A stretch of DNA of 64,000 bases from Flavobacteriaceae bacterium (GTDB lineage Bacteria > Bacteroidota > Bacteroidia > Flavobacteriales > Flavobacteriaceae): NCBI GenBank assembly GCA_024643385.1, contig JAHEMZ010000004.1, positions 1 to 64,000 on the forward strand, read 5' to 3'. Both the position numbers and the translations under genes were made by a program. The notes under the pieces are model-generated. The model made no database searches, was not told where the DNA came from, and saw nothing but the letters and a program-made list of their open reading frames with translations. Below are positions 34,863 to 46,862 of this stretch, piece after piece. Each line of letters begins with the position of its first letter. Within the stretch, counting starts at the first letter, position 1.

Positions 34863-34943
34863 TACTAAAAATGAGATAAGTAACCAATGATATAAGCTAA
34901 CCCCTAAAATAGGCGAGAAATGTTATTTCAACAAATAAAATAA

Positions 34944-35834
34944 CTATAGTTTGATATTATTCCAGTTAGTGCTTCTGGTGGGTGCAATTCTCTTAAGGTT
35001 TTCAACCAATGTATTGATATCCACCTGAGGTCCCCCGCTAAAGATCTTTTCAATCTCATCCGACTTGGCATCGAAGAAAGTTCGCAATAAGTAAGAGTTT
35101 GGTCTGCGATCGTTCACTTTCTTAAGTGAATTCACCGCATTGATAATTCCCAACTTAGCCTCTTTGGGATTACTGTCCATTAGATCCAGCCCTAATCTGT
35201 GATACGTATACATAGCTTGTCTAAACTCCTGGTATACATTAGAAATCACGGCGTCATTATATCGAAATCTGGACTGTGTTCCATCGGTAGCTTTCCAACC
35301 CTGGAAGTTACTTGATGCCGCCGTATTTACTATTTGTTTAGCGATATTGAAATAAGTATCTCCCCCGTTTAGGGCAAAGGAATCGGCATCCAAGCCTATA
35401 ACGGTATACACGTGATAGGCAAGCACAGAGACTAAATTAGAATCGAAGGTGTTGATATTGAATACCAACGGCTGAAATTCTGTATATTCAAAGGTAAATT
35501 GCTTGTCGTTGTAATTATAGACAGGCGAGTCATACACCGATCCGAAAACAGTTCTTGAAGATTGAACCTGCAATGTGCCGGTAAAAGAAGTAGACTCAAA
35601 ACTCTGAATAATTAGCGTAAAGTTACAGTCAATTCGTTCTTGATTTTTTACTTCCTGAGTAGTCCATTGGGTGTTGTTAAGAAACTCTGTTAACTGGTCC
35701 TTAAGGGTTCGGAAAACTTGATAATTAGGCTGTCCTGTTTGTTCCGCATCAATGGTGACGGTAGCATTCAGTTCCTGCGCCTGAAGTTGTAGGGCTGAAA
35801 CACAAAAAATGAGTAGCAGGTAAATTTTACGCAT
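34944..35834 (-). CDS. porD: PorD-like T9SS-associated protein (DUF4835)
   Basis: 296 residues. A signal peptide (1-20, ending SALQLQAQ) is followed by ELNATVTIDAEQTGQPNYQVF, typical of the DUF4835 family that is annotated as type IX secretion protein PorD. The rest is an alpha/beta periplasmic domain without known catalytic motifs. The gene overlaps the end of coaBC by 8 bases, an arrangement I recall from other Bacteroidota. Exact role in T9SS is not settled. The name is from family recall, not from a search. Confidence 0.8.
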   Translation of the reverse strand: MRKIYLLLIFCVSALQLQAQELNATVTIDAEQTGQPNYQVFRTLKDQLTEFLNNTQWTTQEVKNQERIDCNFTLIIQSFESTSFTGTLQVQSSRTVFGSVYDSPVYNYNDKQFTFEYTEFQPLVFNINTFDSNLVSVLAYHVYTVIGLDADSFALNGGDTYFNIAKQIVNTAASSNFQGWKATDGTQSRFRYNDAVISNVYQEFRQAMYTYHRLGLDLMDSNPKEAKLGIINAVNSLKKVNDRRPNSYLLRTFFDAKSDEIEKIFSGGPQVDINTLVENLKRIAPTRSTNWNNIKL

Positions 35835-37038
35835 GAATCTTTTCTATTATGATTTGAATGATATCCTTGGCGACATCTCCTTTTTCCTTAACTCCGAAAG
35901 GATAAGTTTTATTGCTTGCATCGATTAAGGTAACCTTGTTGGTATCTGCTCCGAAACCCACCCCTTCATCGTTCAGCGAATTTAAAACAATTAAATCTAA
36001 ATTCTTTTTTTTGAGCTTTGTTTTTGCATTTTCCAACTCGTTTTCTGTCTCCAAAGCGAATCCCACTAAAAACTGATCTTGTTTTTCCACACCCAAAGAA
36101 GCGAGAATATCCGGGGTTTTTTCCAACTCCAGTGTAAGACCCGTTGTCATTTTTTTAATTTTCTGCACAGCCACCTGTTTGGGCCGATAATCGGCAACGG
36201 CGGCACTTAAGATAGCAACATCACAGGAGACAAAATAGTGTTTGGCTTGCTCATACATCTCTTGCGCAGAAGTGACACTTATTTTTCGAATGGATTCATT
36301 ATGGAGAGAAAGTGAAGTGGGGCCTGAAATCAAAACTACCTCAGCTCCTAAACGGGCTGATTCTTCGGCAATGGCATATCCCATTTTTCCACTGGAATGA
36401 TTTCCAATAAAACGAACCGGATCTATAGCTTCATAAGTAGGCCCGGCAGTGATAAGGAATTTCTTCCCTTTTAATGGCAATTTACGCGCTATATCTTCCT
36501 CCAGGAAGGCTATAATGTCTTCAGGCTCAGCCATTCTTCCCTGACCCACCAACCCACTGGCCAATTCTCCGTGTGTGGCCGGAATGATCGTATTTCCAAA
36601 GCTTTGTAAAATTTCAAAAGTTTTAAGTGTGGAAGGATGTTGATACATATCCAGATCCATCGCCGGAGCAAAATAAACAGGACACTTAGCAGAGAGATAG
36701 GTGGCGATTAAAAGATTATCGCTGTTGCCCTGAGCCATTTTAGAGAGTGTGTTCGCAGTAGCAGGGGCTATTAAAAATAAATCGGCCCAAAGGCCCAACG
36801 CTACATGGTTGTTCCATTGGGCATTTTCATTCTCCTCGTCCACAAAGGAAGAAAAAACTTCATTCTTTGAAAGTGTGGATAGTGTTAATGGGGTCACAAA
36901 ATCCTTGGCGGAAGGGGTCATTACCACTCTTACCTCAGCTCCTTTTTTAACCAGCAGTCGCACCAAATAGGCACTTTTATAAGCGGCGATTCCGGCAGTA
37001 ACGCCCAGTAGTACTTTTTTACCGCTTATTACCGACAT
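35827..37038 (-). CDS. coaBC: Bifunctional phosphopantothenoylcysteine decarboxylase / phosphopantothenate-cysteine ligase
   Basis: 403 residues. The N-terminal CoaC half (about 1-185) is an FMN flavoprotein: GVTAGIAAYKSAYLVRLL, LIAPATANTLSKMAQGNSDN near 93, and FAPAMDLDMY near 122. The C-terminal CoaB half (about 188-400) begins LITAGPTYEAIDPVRFIGNH and joins cysteine to phosphopantothenate. Together they make 4'-phosphopantetheine for CoA. The gene lies between rpoZ-like (6 bases) and porD (8-base overlap). Confidence 0.97.
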   Translation of the reverse strand: MSVISGKKVLLGVTAGIAAYKSAYLVRLLVKKGAEVRVVMTPSAKDFVTPLTLSTLSKNEVFSSFVDEENENAQWNNHVALGLWADLFLIAPATANTLSKMAQGNSDNLLIATYLSAKCPVYFAPAMDLDMYQHPSTLKTFEILQSFGNTIIPATHGELASGLVGQGRMAEPEDIIAFLEEDIARKLPLKGKKFLITAGPTYEAIDPVRFIGNHSSGKMGYAIAEESARLGAEVVLISGPTSLSLHNESIRKISVTSAQEMYEQAKHYFVSCDVAILSAAVADYRPKQVAVQKIKKMTTGLTLELEKTPDILASLGVEKQDQFLVGFALETENELENAKTKLKKKNLDLIVLNSLNDEGVGFGADTNKVTLIDASNKTYPFGVKEKGDVAKDIIQIIIEKIHA

Positions 37039-37044
37039 GATCCT

Positions 37045-37380
37045 CTAGTTATCGATGGCTTCGTCCCGGGTATTTCTATGATAAATTTTATTCTCCAACC
37101 ATTCCTGAACAGCTAAAGCATGTGGCTTTGGAAGTCTTTCATAGAATTTTGACACTTCAATTTGCTCTTTATTTTCGAATATCTCCTCCAAACTGTCATT
37201 GTAGGTAGCAAATTCGTCTAATTTATCGATCAACTCCTTTTTAATGTCACCATTAATTTGAATTGCTCTTTTCGAAATGATCGAAATGGCCTCATAAATA
37301 TTACCGGTTGGAGCATCAATCAAGTTCTTATCGATGGTCGTTGTGTTGATCGGTGCGTCTGAATTTTTAATATCGCTCAT
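37045..37380 (-). CDS. rpoZ: RNA polymerase omega subunit-like protein
   Basis: 111 residues. Residues 25-55 (NIYEAISIISKRAIQING) match the RpoZ/RPB6 helical motif, and the C-terminal part (FYERLPKPHALAVQEWLENK) is a conserved Bacteroidota extension. In E. coli omega helps assemble RNA polymerase. Position between bamD and coaBC with 6-base gaps on both sides is common in this phylum. Confidence 0.82.
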   Translation of the reverse strand: MSDIKNSDAPINTTTIDKNLIDAPTGNIYEAISIISKRAIQINGDIKKELIDKLDEFATYNDSLEEIFENKEQIEVSKFYERLPKPHALAVQEWLENKIYHRNTRDEAIDN

Positions 37381-37386
37381 ATTCTT

Positions 37387-38190
37387 TTAATTAATTTCGG
37401 TATTTATTGTTGTAAGTCGTTTGTCTATTTCCAAAAGGATCTCATCCGCATCAGCCCTTCGATCACTTTCTCCGTAATATTTAATAAAACTGTCGTAATA
37501 TTTTTTGGACGCTATTAATCGCTCCTCTATCAATCGTGGTAAACTATTAATGGCCAGTAAATAGGACGCTTCAAATCTTCCAAAATAAGCCTCTTTTCTA
37601 TGCTTGGACCCGGGATGGTCTAAGATGAAATTTTCAAATGCCTTGATAGCCGACTTAAAGTCGGAAATCTTCAAATACTGACTGGCTGTTTCAAAATCTT
37701 TCTTTTCCAATTTTTCCTTCAGTTCCAATACCATGGCATTTGAACTCACCCGATAGGTTGAGTTTGGATACTTATTAATAAATTCCTGAAGTTTCTCAAG
37801 GGCAGTATTGGTTTCCTTCTGATCCAAAGAATACCTGGGTGATAATTCATAATAACTCTGAGCCGAGCGATAGGCGGCGATCTCTACACTGTCACTTTTT
37901 GGATACGAAATAACGAAGCGTTCAAACTGATAACCGGCTAAATAAAAATCTTCCAAATTGTAAAACGTATTTGCATAACGGAACATCAAGGGCTCTGCCT
38001 GCGGCTTACCTCTGTAGACCGGAACGATCTGTTCCATTAAACCCAACGCCTTTTTATATTTACCCATTTTGTAGAGCGAATCTGCTGCTGCATATTTTTT
38101 AGCGGCATCATCCGATCGCATCAGCTTTTGGTAGTTGCTGCAAGAAAGTAGCGTGCATGCGGTAATTACTATTAAAAGGCTCTTTATCAT
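37387..38190 (-). CDS. bamD: Outer-membrane assembly lipoprotein BamD
   Basis: 267 residues from the ATG at 38188-38190, which puts the lipobox (CTLLSC) at residue 18; an ATG five codons upstream is also in frame. After the lipid-anchored Cys, TPR repeats (YKMGKYKKALGLMEQIVP, YPKSDSVEIAAYRSAQSYY, YPNSTYRVSSNAMVLEL) fill the protein. BamD binds BamA and helps insert beta-barrel proteins in the outer membrane, including presumably T9SS barrels. First gene of the bamD-rpoZ-coaBC-porD-recN-fabI run. Confidence 0.92.
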   Translation of the reverse strand: MIKSLLIVITACTLLSCSNYQKLMRSDDAAKKYAAADSLYKMGKYKKALGLMEQIVPVYRGKPQAEPLMFRYANTFYNLEDFYLAGYQFERFVISYPKSDSVEIAAYRSAQSYYELSPRYSLDQKETNTALEKLQEFINKYPNSTYRVSSNAMVLELKEKLEKKDFETASQYLKISDFKSAIKAFENFILDHPGSKHRKEAYFGRFEASYLLAINSLPRLIEERLIASKKYYDSFIKYYGESDRRADADEILLEIDKRLTTINTEIN

Positions 38191-38323
38191 GGTTTTAAAA
38201 AACATCGTGCAAAAGTAGTGAATAAAACGTGATTACAAAAACTAATTCTTTGGCTAAAATATTGCCTAATCTTAATTGGAATCCTTATTTCTGAAAAGTT
38301 TAACGGAATTAGCTATCCGAAGT

Positions 38324-39199
38324 TCAATATTCAGCCACAAATGACTTTATTTTTGATCGAAGAGCATCACTAATTCCCACAAGTGGTAATCTTAACTCAT
38401 CACCACACACTCCTAACTCCTTGAATACTGCCTTAATTCCTGCAGGATTTCCTTCCGCAAAAATATAATCAATGGCCGGAGCCAATTTATAATGAAGGGC
38501 ATAGGCTTGATCCACCTTCCTTTGTAATCCTAAACGAATCATTTCAGAAAAATCCTTCGGAAATCCTTCGCCTATCACGGAGATCACTCCTGCACCACCG
38601 GCAAGCACCATAGGAAGTGCTATCATATCGTCTCCGGAAATCACCATGAATTCTTTTGGAGCCATCGAGATCAAACGCATGGCCTGTACTAAGTCACCCG
38701 CAGCCTCTTTGATGGCGATGATAGTATCGAAATCATTTGCCAACCGAATGACCGTTTCGGGCAACATATTACTGGCTGTACGACCCGGAACATTGTATAA
38801 AATAATGGGTTTTGGGGAGGCTTTAGCGATGGCTGCAAAGTGCTGGTAAATTCCTTCCTGAGTAGGTTTATTATACATGGGAGACACAGAAAGAATCGCA
38901 CTAAATGCGGATAAATCATTTTGCCGAAGCTCTGCAATAACAGCATCCGTATAATTTCCCCCAACACCCAACACCAACGGCAATTTTCCCTTATTGGTTT
39001 CAATTACCGTATCGATCACCAATTGCTTTTCAAGCTTTGACAGGGTCACACTTTCCGCAGTGGTACCCAATACTACCAAATAGTCAATTCCGTTCTCCAT
39101 CTGGTATTGTACTACCCGCTTCAATCCCTCAACATCCACCCTTAATTCAGGAGTGAACGGAGTTATTAAAGCGACACCTGTACCGAAAAGTGATTTCAT
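38324..39199 (-). CDS. dapA: 4-hydroxy-tetrahydrodipicolinate synthase
   Basis: 291 residues, usual length. The Schiff-base lysine is Lys164 in [10 protein letters not shown]; Tyr135 in LYNVPGR and GTTAESVTL near 45 are the other conserved active-site parts. It condenses pyruvate with aspartate semialdehyde, the first committed step of lysine and diaminopimelate synthesis; dapF, a later step, is at 57 kb. Start codon follows the stop of the DUF6913-like gene with no gap. Confidence 0.96.
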   Translation of the reverse strand: MKSLFGTGVALITPFTPELRVDVEGLKRVVQYQMENGIDYLVVLGTTAESVTLSKLEKQLVIDTVIETNKGKLPLVLGVGGNYTDAVIAELRQNDLSAFSAILSVSPMYNKPTQEGIYQHFAAIAKASPKPIILYNVPGRTASNMLPETVIRLANDFDTIIAIKEAAGDLVQAMRLISMAPKEFMVISGDDMIALPMVLAGGAGVISVIGEGFPKDFSEMIRLGLQRKVDQAYALHYKLAPAIDYIFAEGNPAGIKAVFKELGVCGDELRLPLVGISDALRSKIKSFVAEY

Positions 39200-39715
39200 C
39201 TATATCTTGTTCAAAATGGTTACATATTTTTTAAGTTCTTCTTCAAAGAAGCGAAGGTCATGTGCCGGAACATGAATCAACAGATCAAATAAACGCTGAT
39301 CAGAATTTTCACTTCCCACTTTAAATTTCGCTTTACTTCTGGAGACCAAAAGATCCAATAATTCATGCTTACCTTTATAAAGAGTTACCAACATGTCGAA
39401 AGATGTTTCCAAGAATTCCACCGCATTTAGGTTGTTTATCTCCCCTTTCCAATTGAAATCCTTGTTATCGATTTGATTTTGCCGAAGAGAAGGTAATTTC
39501 TTTTTCACTTCAATATAAGTGAAAACCTGTACATTTTTAGGCATCAGACCAAAGGGCTTATACCAATCGTACAAGCGTTCAAAGTCAGGCACCACCGCTT
39601 CATCTACTAAAAACCCCAATGTTCTTAATTTGGAGTTCATCTGAGACAAATCACGTTGCTTTAAGTTCCTCTCTGTATGCCTTTTAAGCGACTTTCTTTT
39701 TAATTTTTCAAACAT
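39200..39715 (-). CDS. Conserved flavobacterial protein (DUF6913-like)
   Basis: 171 residues from the ATG at 39713-39715 (MFEKLKRKSLKRHTERNL); eight more residues could precede. The protein is highly basic at its N-terminus (many Lys and Arg in the first 25 residues), no signal peptide, then a globular alpha/beta part with DFERLYDWYKPFGL and ending FFEEELKKYVTILNKI. I recall such proteins between dapA and ligA in flavobacteria under DUF6913, with no function known. It abuts dapA. Confidence 0.75.
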   Translation of the reverse strand: MFEKLKRKSLKRHTERNLKQRDLSQMNSKLRTLGFLVDEAVVPDFERLYDWYKPFGLMPKNVQVFTYIEVKKKLPSLRQNQIDNKDFNWKGEINNLNAVEFLETSFDMLVTLYKGKHELLDLLVSRSKAKFKVGSENSDQRLFDLLIHVPAHDLRFFEEELKKYVTILNKI

Positions 39716-39774
39716 GTTCGAAACCCGGATCGTTATCACAAAAGTACGTTTTTCATGCTAAAAAAAGGATTGTT

Positions 39775-41856
<2,082 letters not shown>

Positions 41857-41872
41857 AAAAAAATTAAAACTT

Positions 41873-44485
41873 TTAATTTTTCACAAAACGTTTGGTATAG
41901 GCCATTCCATTAGAAACAAATTGCACATAATAAACACCTGACGCCAAAATAGACACATCGAAGGTCATGCTGCTCTTGGAAACATCCAGGTCTTGGACCA
42001 AGACCCCGAGGGAGGTAAATATAGAAATTTCGTCGTATTGCCCTTTCAAAATATCAATATTAACCACTGAATTGGTTGGATTGGGATATAACTTAATATT
42101 CATACTAGCCTGTTGAGCAAAGTTCTCCAGAACTTCTTTATTAGTAGTTGAAATAGGAGCTAGTGCGTTATCGCCGGTAATAATTACTTGGTCAAACCAA
42201 AGTTGATCATTGTTCGAATTACCGTTCGTTCTAAAACGAAGACGGTTGTTCCCATTGAACGTAAAATTCCCACCATTGGTCACCACAATATTTCCATTAT
42301 AGAAGGTACCATTCTGCAATTCGCCTCCGTTAAGATATTCCCCTAAAAGTTGGTAAGAAGACCCGTTAAAGAATTCGATGATCAGTCCTTCCCCATTTTC
42401 CATACTCGTTGCATAGAAGTGAAATTCTATATTAATTTCCGTATTCCCTGTTAAATCAAGGGCTGGAGATACTGTATTGGAAGTTGAAGATCCGTCTCTA
42501 AGTTTTATGGATGAGCTTCCTTCATAAGAATTTATGGAAGTTTGCCAACTACAATCATTTCCACCATTAGACCATCCGTCAAATCCGGTTTCAAAATAAT
42601 AGGCTGCTATTTCTCCCGGATTGGATCCACCACCCTCTAAGGTTGTAAAAGTAGTATTTGCGTTTCCTGAAACATTACCGGCGGCATCTTCTGCATTCAC
42701 TGACGCTGCATACAGCGTTAATGGGGACAGCCCGGATACATCAAAGGAGGTATTCGAAGACGTACCGACCACATTTCCATCGATGGAAATATTATAATGA
42801 TCCACACCTACATTGTCGGTAGAGGCATTCCAGTTCAGGGTAGCACCGCTGGCCGTTATATTACTGGCTACTAGATTTGTTGGATTAGAAGGAGCTTCCG
42901 TATCCGGCGGGCCTGCTTGGATCTGAAAAGCACCCACCACTCCTTTTCGTCCGCTGTTATAGTATTCGTTAATGAACCAGAAAGTTTGATCATCAGAGGG
43001 ATCGACATCTATTTTACTGTAATCGCCGTAACGAGTTCCAGGAATCTTACCGTTCCCATTGCGAATTAGACCTTCGCTAACAGTCATTGTTCCAAGTGGA
43101 TCGGTACTAAGTCTACCGGTAAAGTAAGAACTGATATATACCGTACCCGGCGTATTAGGTCCGGACATGGAGGTATATCCCATACCTATATTCCCTTGAC
43201 CATCCATCGCTAAACTTGCATGCCATGCATGTCTGCCGTCGGGAGCGGTATAGGTTCCTTCTTGATACAAAGACCAAGGCTGATTATCTCCGTTTTGACG
43301 GAATTCATACCAACGAACTCCGGCTAGTTCTCCACCCCCTCCGTCGGTATCCACCACAAAATTAAATACAGCAGAATTATGATTTGCATACTTTCGGAAT
43401 TGAGCTTGATTCATGATGGTTGCTTGCAATGCATCCACACTGATCTTTCTTCCACCACCAGGTTGTTGAAGGTTAACAAAACTACCATTGTCAAATACAC
43501 TGATAAAGGGTGTCGTATTGATCTGTTGTGGATTCGAGATAGTTGAGTTGGCAGGGGTATTCCAATTGACATCAATAGTCCATAATTTAATATGGTCTTG
43601 AGATACTCCCGACCAAGCATCATCCTGTAAATATACTATGGTAGCACCTCCTGCGGCCGGTAAATTACCATTGGTAACATTCAAGGCCTGCGGACTAAAA
43701 AATCCGCTGGTCACTAATCCGGGTAAGTTGAAGCCAATGATCTGTGCCGAAGGACTGCCATTTAGCATTGCCGAGCGTTCCAAAGCCCAGACTTTATTAT
43801 TCCCGCCGGTATTTTCGGTGATGTAATATCCGTCACTCCAAACCGAAAGTTTTTGATAATCCTGAATGGCTGAAATAGTATAAACGTACCAATCTGATGT
43901 GATTGGGTTCGAACCTGTAGAAACCGCTATTTGTGCGCCATTATTTATGCTTAAAAAGGTTACTACCCAGCGGTCGGCTGCATTGTCATAGGATACGGTG
44001 AGATCACAGCACCCACCATTCGGAAAAATGGCAGGATTCGGAGCCGTGGGGGGTCGTAATACATTTCCCGATTTGTCGTAAATAGCAAATCCGGTATTAA
44101 ATACAACAAATACATGATTTGGACCGATCGCCAAAGAAGGATCGGTGGGTTGTGAACTGGAAGTATAGGCATCGAATACCACACTTGGTGGAGCCACACG
44201 AACGCTTTGTTCCATTTCATGTCTGTTTCGAACAAAATAATCATCTTCGGTTTGCGGATCTTGTCCCGCAACAATTTGATTGGCGATAGAACGTTTGTCT
44301 TTAGCCTCTCTGTTTAAATTTTCCGCAGGCACCATATCTTGGGGTCTTGATGCCATGGAGGTAACATATTCCACAGAGGAAATTGTTCCTTGATAAACAG
44401 CTTTATTTTCAGCATTCTCCTGTGCCCAAAGGACACTCGAAAACGATACAAAAAACAAAGCAATAAGTACGTTTTTAATTTTCAT
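41873..44485 (-). CDS. Fibronectin III-containing T9SS cargo protein
   Basis: 870 residues. Signal peptide about 1-21 (ending SVLWAQ). The first ~520 residues form a beta-rich region with many Asp/Gly turns (for example DPSLAIGPNHVFVVFN and DGQGNIGMGYTSMSG), possibly a propeller. A fibronectin type III domain lies at about 533-617 (APSNPTNLVASNI), then a carbohydrate-binding-like jelly-roll (about 630-770), then a T9SS sorting domain (about 800-870, LYPNPTNSVVNI to TKRFVKN). No catalytic residues were identified. Probably a cell-surface or secreted binding protein. Confidence 0.85.
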   Translation of the reverse strand: MKIKNVLIALFFVSFSSVLWAQENAENKAVYQGTISSVEYVTSMASRPQDMVPAENLNREAKDKRSIANQIVAGQDPQTEDDYFVRNRHEMEQSVRVAPPSVVFDAYTSSSQPTDPSLAIGPNHVFVVFNTGFAIYDKSGNVLRPPTAPNPAIFPNGGCCDLTVSYDNAADRWVVTFLSINNGAQIAVSTGSNPITSDWYVYTISAIQDYQKLSVWSDGYYITENTGGNNKVWALERSAMLNGSPSAQIIGFNLPGLVTSGFFSPQALNVTNGNLPAAGGATIVYLQDDAWSGVSQDHIKLWTIDVNWNTPANSTISNPQQINTTPFISVFDNGSFVNLQQPGGGRKISVDALQATIMNQAQFRKYANHNSAVFNFVVDTDGGGGELAGVRWYEFRQNGDNQPWSLYQEGTYTAPDGRHAWHASLAMDGQGNIGMGYTSMSGPNTPGTVYISSYFTGRLSTDPLGTMTVSEGLIRNGNGKIPGTRYGDYSKIDVDPSDDQTFWFINEYYNSGRKGVVGAFQIQAGPPDTEAPSNPTNLVASNITASGATLNWNASTDNVGVDHYNISIDGNVVGTSSNTSFDVSGLSPLTLYAASVNAEDAAGNVSGNANTTFTTLEGGGSNPGEIAAYYFETGFDGWSNGGNDCSWQTSINSYEGSSSIKLRDGSSTSNTVSPALDLTGNTEINIEFHFYATSMENGEGLIIEFFNGSSYQLLGEYLNGGELQNGTFYNGNIVVTNGGNFTFNGNNRLRFRTNGNSNNDQLWFDQVIITGDNALAPISTTNKEVLENFAQQASMNIKLYPNPTNSVVNIDILKGQYDEISIFTSLGVLVQDLDVSKSSMTFDVSILASGVYYVQFVSNGMAYTKRFVKN

Positions 44486-44575
44486 AAAGTTGATGTTAAG
44501 TGATAAAATTCCTACAATTTACATTTTGTACCGAACTGTATACTATTCTTTTTCATTTTTTCGATGAAAAGTAAG

Positions 44576-44597
44576 ATGGCTTCATTTCTGAAGCCAT
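44576..44597 (-). terminator. Hairpin downstream of aqpZ
   Basis: Perfect 8-bp stem ATGGCTTC/GAAGCCAT (44576-44583 with 44590-44597). The T run after it on the minus strand is weak, so it may be a terminator or a stabilising hairpin. Confidence 0.45.
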
Positions 44598-44615
44598 TCC
44601 TTAAACCTAATTTAT

Positions 44616-45317
44616 TCAATCGTCAATGAACACTTTTCGCACCAATGCTGCGGCAATTCCACCCGCAACCGGCGCAACGATAAAGAGCCAAAGTTGTTGC
44701 AACGCCAATCCGCCGGCAAAAAGAGCCGGTCCTAAGCTACGAGCAGGATTGACAGAAGTTCCTGTAATAGGAATGACCACCAAATGAATAAGCACCAAGG
44801 TTATCCCAATGGCTAACCCCGCCATTTGCGGAGATGCATTCTTCGCTGTAGTTCCAAAAATGACCATTAAAAACAAAAAGGTAAATACAAATTCTGCGAT
44901 AAAAGCTGACTGCATAGAATAGTTTCCTAAATAGCCTTCGCCCCATCCGTTACTACCCAATCCCCACTCAGGCATGGAGAAACCGGCACCTCCACTTAGG
45001 AGAAGATACAAAACCCCTGCCGCGACAGTTGCTCCTATGCATTGTGAAATCACATACCCAACGGTATCTTTGGTTGATAATTTACCGGCGATGCGCATTG
45101 CAATAGAAATCGCCGGGTTAATATGGCACCCTGAAACAGGACCAATGGCATAGGCCATCGCCACTACTGCCAGTCCAAAAGCAAAAGATATTCCTAATAG
45201 ACCTATTCCCGAAGGTCCGGTCGCCGAAACCCCGGCAATGGAGGCAGCTCCACAACCGAATAATACCAATGCGAAAGTGCCAAGCCCTTCCGCTAAATAT
45301 TTTTTTGATGCACTCAT
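44616..45317 (-). CDS. aqpZ: Aquaporin (AqpZ type)
   Basis: 233 residues with six membrane helices and the two half-helices carrying NPA: INPAISIAM near residue 67 and VNPARSLGPAL near 189. The aromatic/arginine selectivity residues near the second NPA (TSVNPARS) fit water-selective aquaporins rather than glycerol facilitators, which usually have an Asp after the second NPA-R. It lets water pass through the inner membrane in response to osmotic shifts. Confidence 0.93.
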   Translation of the reverse strand: MSASKKYLAEGLGTFALVLFGCGAASIAGVSATGPSGIGLLGISFAFGLAVVAMAYAIGPVSGCHINPAISIAMRIAGKLSTKDTVGYVISQCIGATVAAGVLYLLLSGGAGFSMPEWGLGSNGWGEGYLGNYSMQSAFIAEFVFTFLFLMVIFGTTAKNASPQMAGLAIGITLVLIHLVVIPITGTSVNPARSLGPALFAGGLALQQLWLFIVAPVAGGIAAALVRKVFIDD

Positions 45318-45418
45318 AAATGAAAATGGTTTTAGTTAATTGATTAAATTTAAAAGAATTACCTCTTTAGAAATATCTTTTGTTCAAAAATAAAGTGTAA
45401 AAGTTAATAAGTTGATTA

Positions 45419-46009
45419 TCAACTGCGATCAGGATTTAACCATTTCGGAATTTCGGGAGATTTAAATTCCTGCATTTTTATAAGGAGTGCATCGATGTCA
45501 TGATCGACTAAAAGCAAGTTAAAATTCTCCATTTTGAGGAGACCTTTCCTTACCATGTTTTCTAGTAATTGCAACAAATCATCATAAAAATGATTCACAT
45601 TTAAAACACCTATAGGTTTGTCATGAAGTCCTAATTGTAACCATGTAAGCATTTCAAATAATTCTTCTAAAGTTCCCATTCCGCCGGGCAATGCAATAAA
45701 GCCATCGCTTTCTTGCTGCATGCGCAATTTTCGATCGTGCATATTATCGGTCGTGATCAGTTCTGTTAAACCCAAATGAACGACCTCTTTCTTCTTTAGA
45801 AATTCGGGGATAATACCGATGACCTTTCCGTGATGATCCAACACAGATTTGGCCAAGAGTCCCATGATCCCAATTTTGGCAGCACCATAGACCAGCGTTA
45901 TTTCCCTTTCAGCAAAAGTTTTACCCAATCGCATGGCCGACTGATGAATAGCATGATCATTTGATTCACTACTACCACAAAAGACACATATTTTTTCAAG
46001 TTTTTTCAT
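45419..46009 (-). CDS. LOG-family protein (TIGR00730 type)
   Basis: 196 residues. The signature PGGMGTLEELFEML is near residue 107, preceded by VFCGSSESNDHAIH at 9-22 and LVYGAAKIGIMG near 39. Members include cytokinin-activating phosphoribohydrolases that release the base from nucleoside 5'-monophosphates; bacterial LOGs outside plant associates probably act in nucleotide turnover. It overlaps the 3' end of prmC by 14 bases, so the two are translated from one message. Confidence 0.9.
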   Translation of the reverse strand: MKKLEKICVFCGSSESNDHAIHQSAMRLGKTFAEREITLVYGAAKIGIMGLLAKSVLDHHGKVIGIIPEFLKKKEVVHLGLTELITTDNMHDRKLRMQQESDGFIALPGGMGTLEELFEMLTWLQLGLHDKPIGVLNVNHFYDDLLQLLENMVRKGLLKMENFNLLLVDHDIDALLIKMQEFKSPEIPKWLNPDRS

Positions 46010-46859
46010 GCAGGGAACATCGAATCATTCGGTCCTTTCCGAAAAGGTCCTTTTTGAGAACAATATCAGTATATCCTTCTTTTTCAAGAAGTTGAATTAA
46101 TGCCATACTAAGATACTCATTAATTTCGAAGTAAAGGAGCCCATTAGGTGTTAATGACTTTTTAGCAAGTGTAGCTATTTTTCGGTAAAACAACAGGGGG
46201 TCAAGATCACTTACAAAGAGGGCTGTAGGTGGTTCATATTCGAGTACATTCTTCCGCATTTTGCTCTTTTCCAATGCGCGAACATACGGTGGATTGGATA
46301 CAATGATATCGAACCGATGGTCAATATGCTCGATCGTAAGAATATCAACGTGTTCAAAATTGACCCTAACCTTATTTATAAGGGTGTTTTTTTGAGCGAC
46401 CTCCAATGCCTCTCGAGAAATATCCCATGCTCGAACTAAAGCATTCTCCCAATGTTTGGCAAGGGCGATCGCGATACAACCTGAACCGGTGCCAATGTCA
46501 AGTACCGAAATTTGAGAATAGGCGTTTACGACTCCGTCCTCCAGCATCCATGCCACCAGCTCTTCTGTCTCGGGTCTTGGTATCAAAGTAGACCTATTCA
46601 CGGCAAACTGAAGCCCATAAAATACTGTTTCTCCCAAGATATATTGAATAGGTTCAGACTGCTTAAGTCGATCCAGTACAGCGATAAATTGTTCTGACAC
46701 GCTTTCCGAGATTTCCTTTTCCGCTAACAATACCGTATCTGCCTTACTCAATGAAAGATACTTATCGGTAGTAAGAAAAAAAAAGGAATCTATTTCTTCC
46801 GCAGGGTATCCGTACGAAAGATAGGCATGAAAAAGAGCTCTATGATGTTTGAGTGTCAC
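45996..46859 (-). CDS. prmC: Peptide chain release factor N5-glutamine methyltransferase
   Basis: 287 residues from a GTG start. SAM-binding motif VLDIGTGSGCIAIALA lies near 120 and the catalytic NPPYV near 188. The substrate-binding N-terminal helical part (IPRPETEELVAWM near 94) is present. It methylates the GGQ glutamine of release factors RF1/RF2 and thereby speeds termination. It lies 3 bases after the acetyltransferase gene. Confidence 0.95.
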   Translation of the reverse strand: MTLKHHRALFHAYLSYGYPAEEIDSFFFLTTDKYLSLSKADTVLLAEKEISESVSEQFIAVLDRLKQSEPIQYILGETVFYGLQFAVNRSTLIPRPETEELVAWMLEDGVVNAYSQISVLDIGTGSGCIAIALAKHWENALVRAWDISREALEVAQKNTLINKVRVNFEHVDILTIEHIDHRFDIIVSNPPYVRALEKSKMRKNVLEYEPPTALFVSDLDPLLFYRKIATLAKKSLTPNGLLYFEINEYLSMALIQLLEKEGYTDIVLKKDLFGKDRMIRCSLHEKT

Positions 46860-46862
46860 GGT

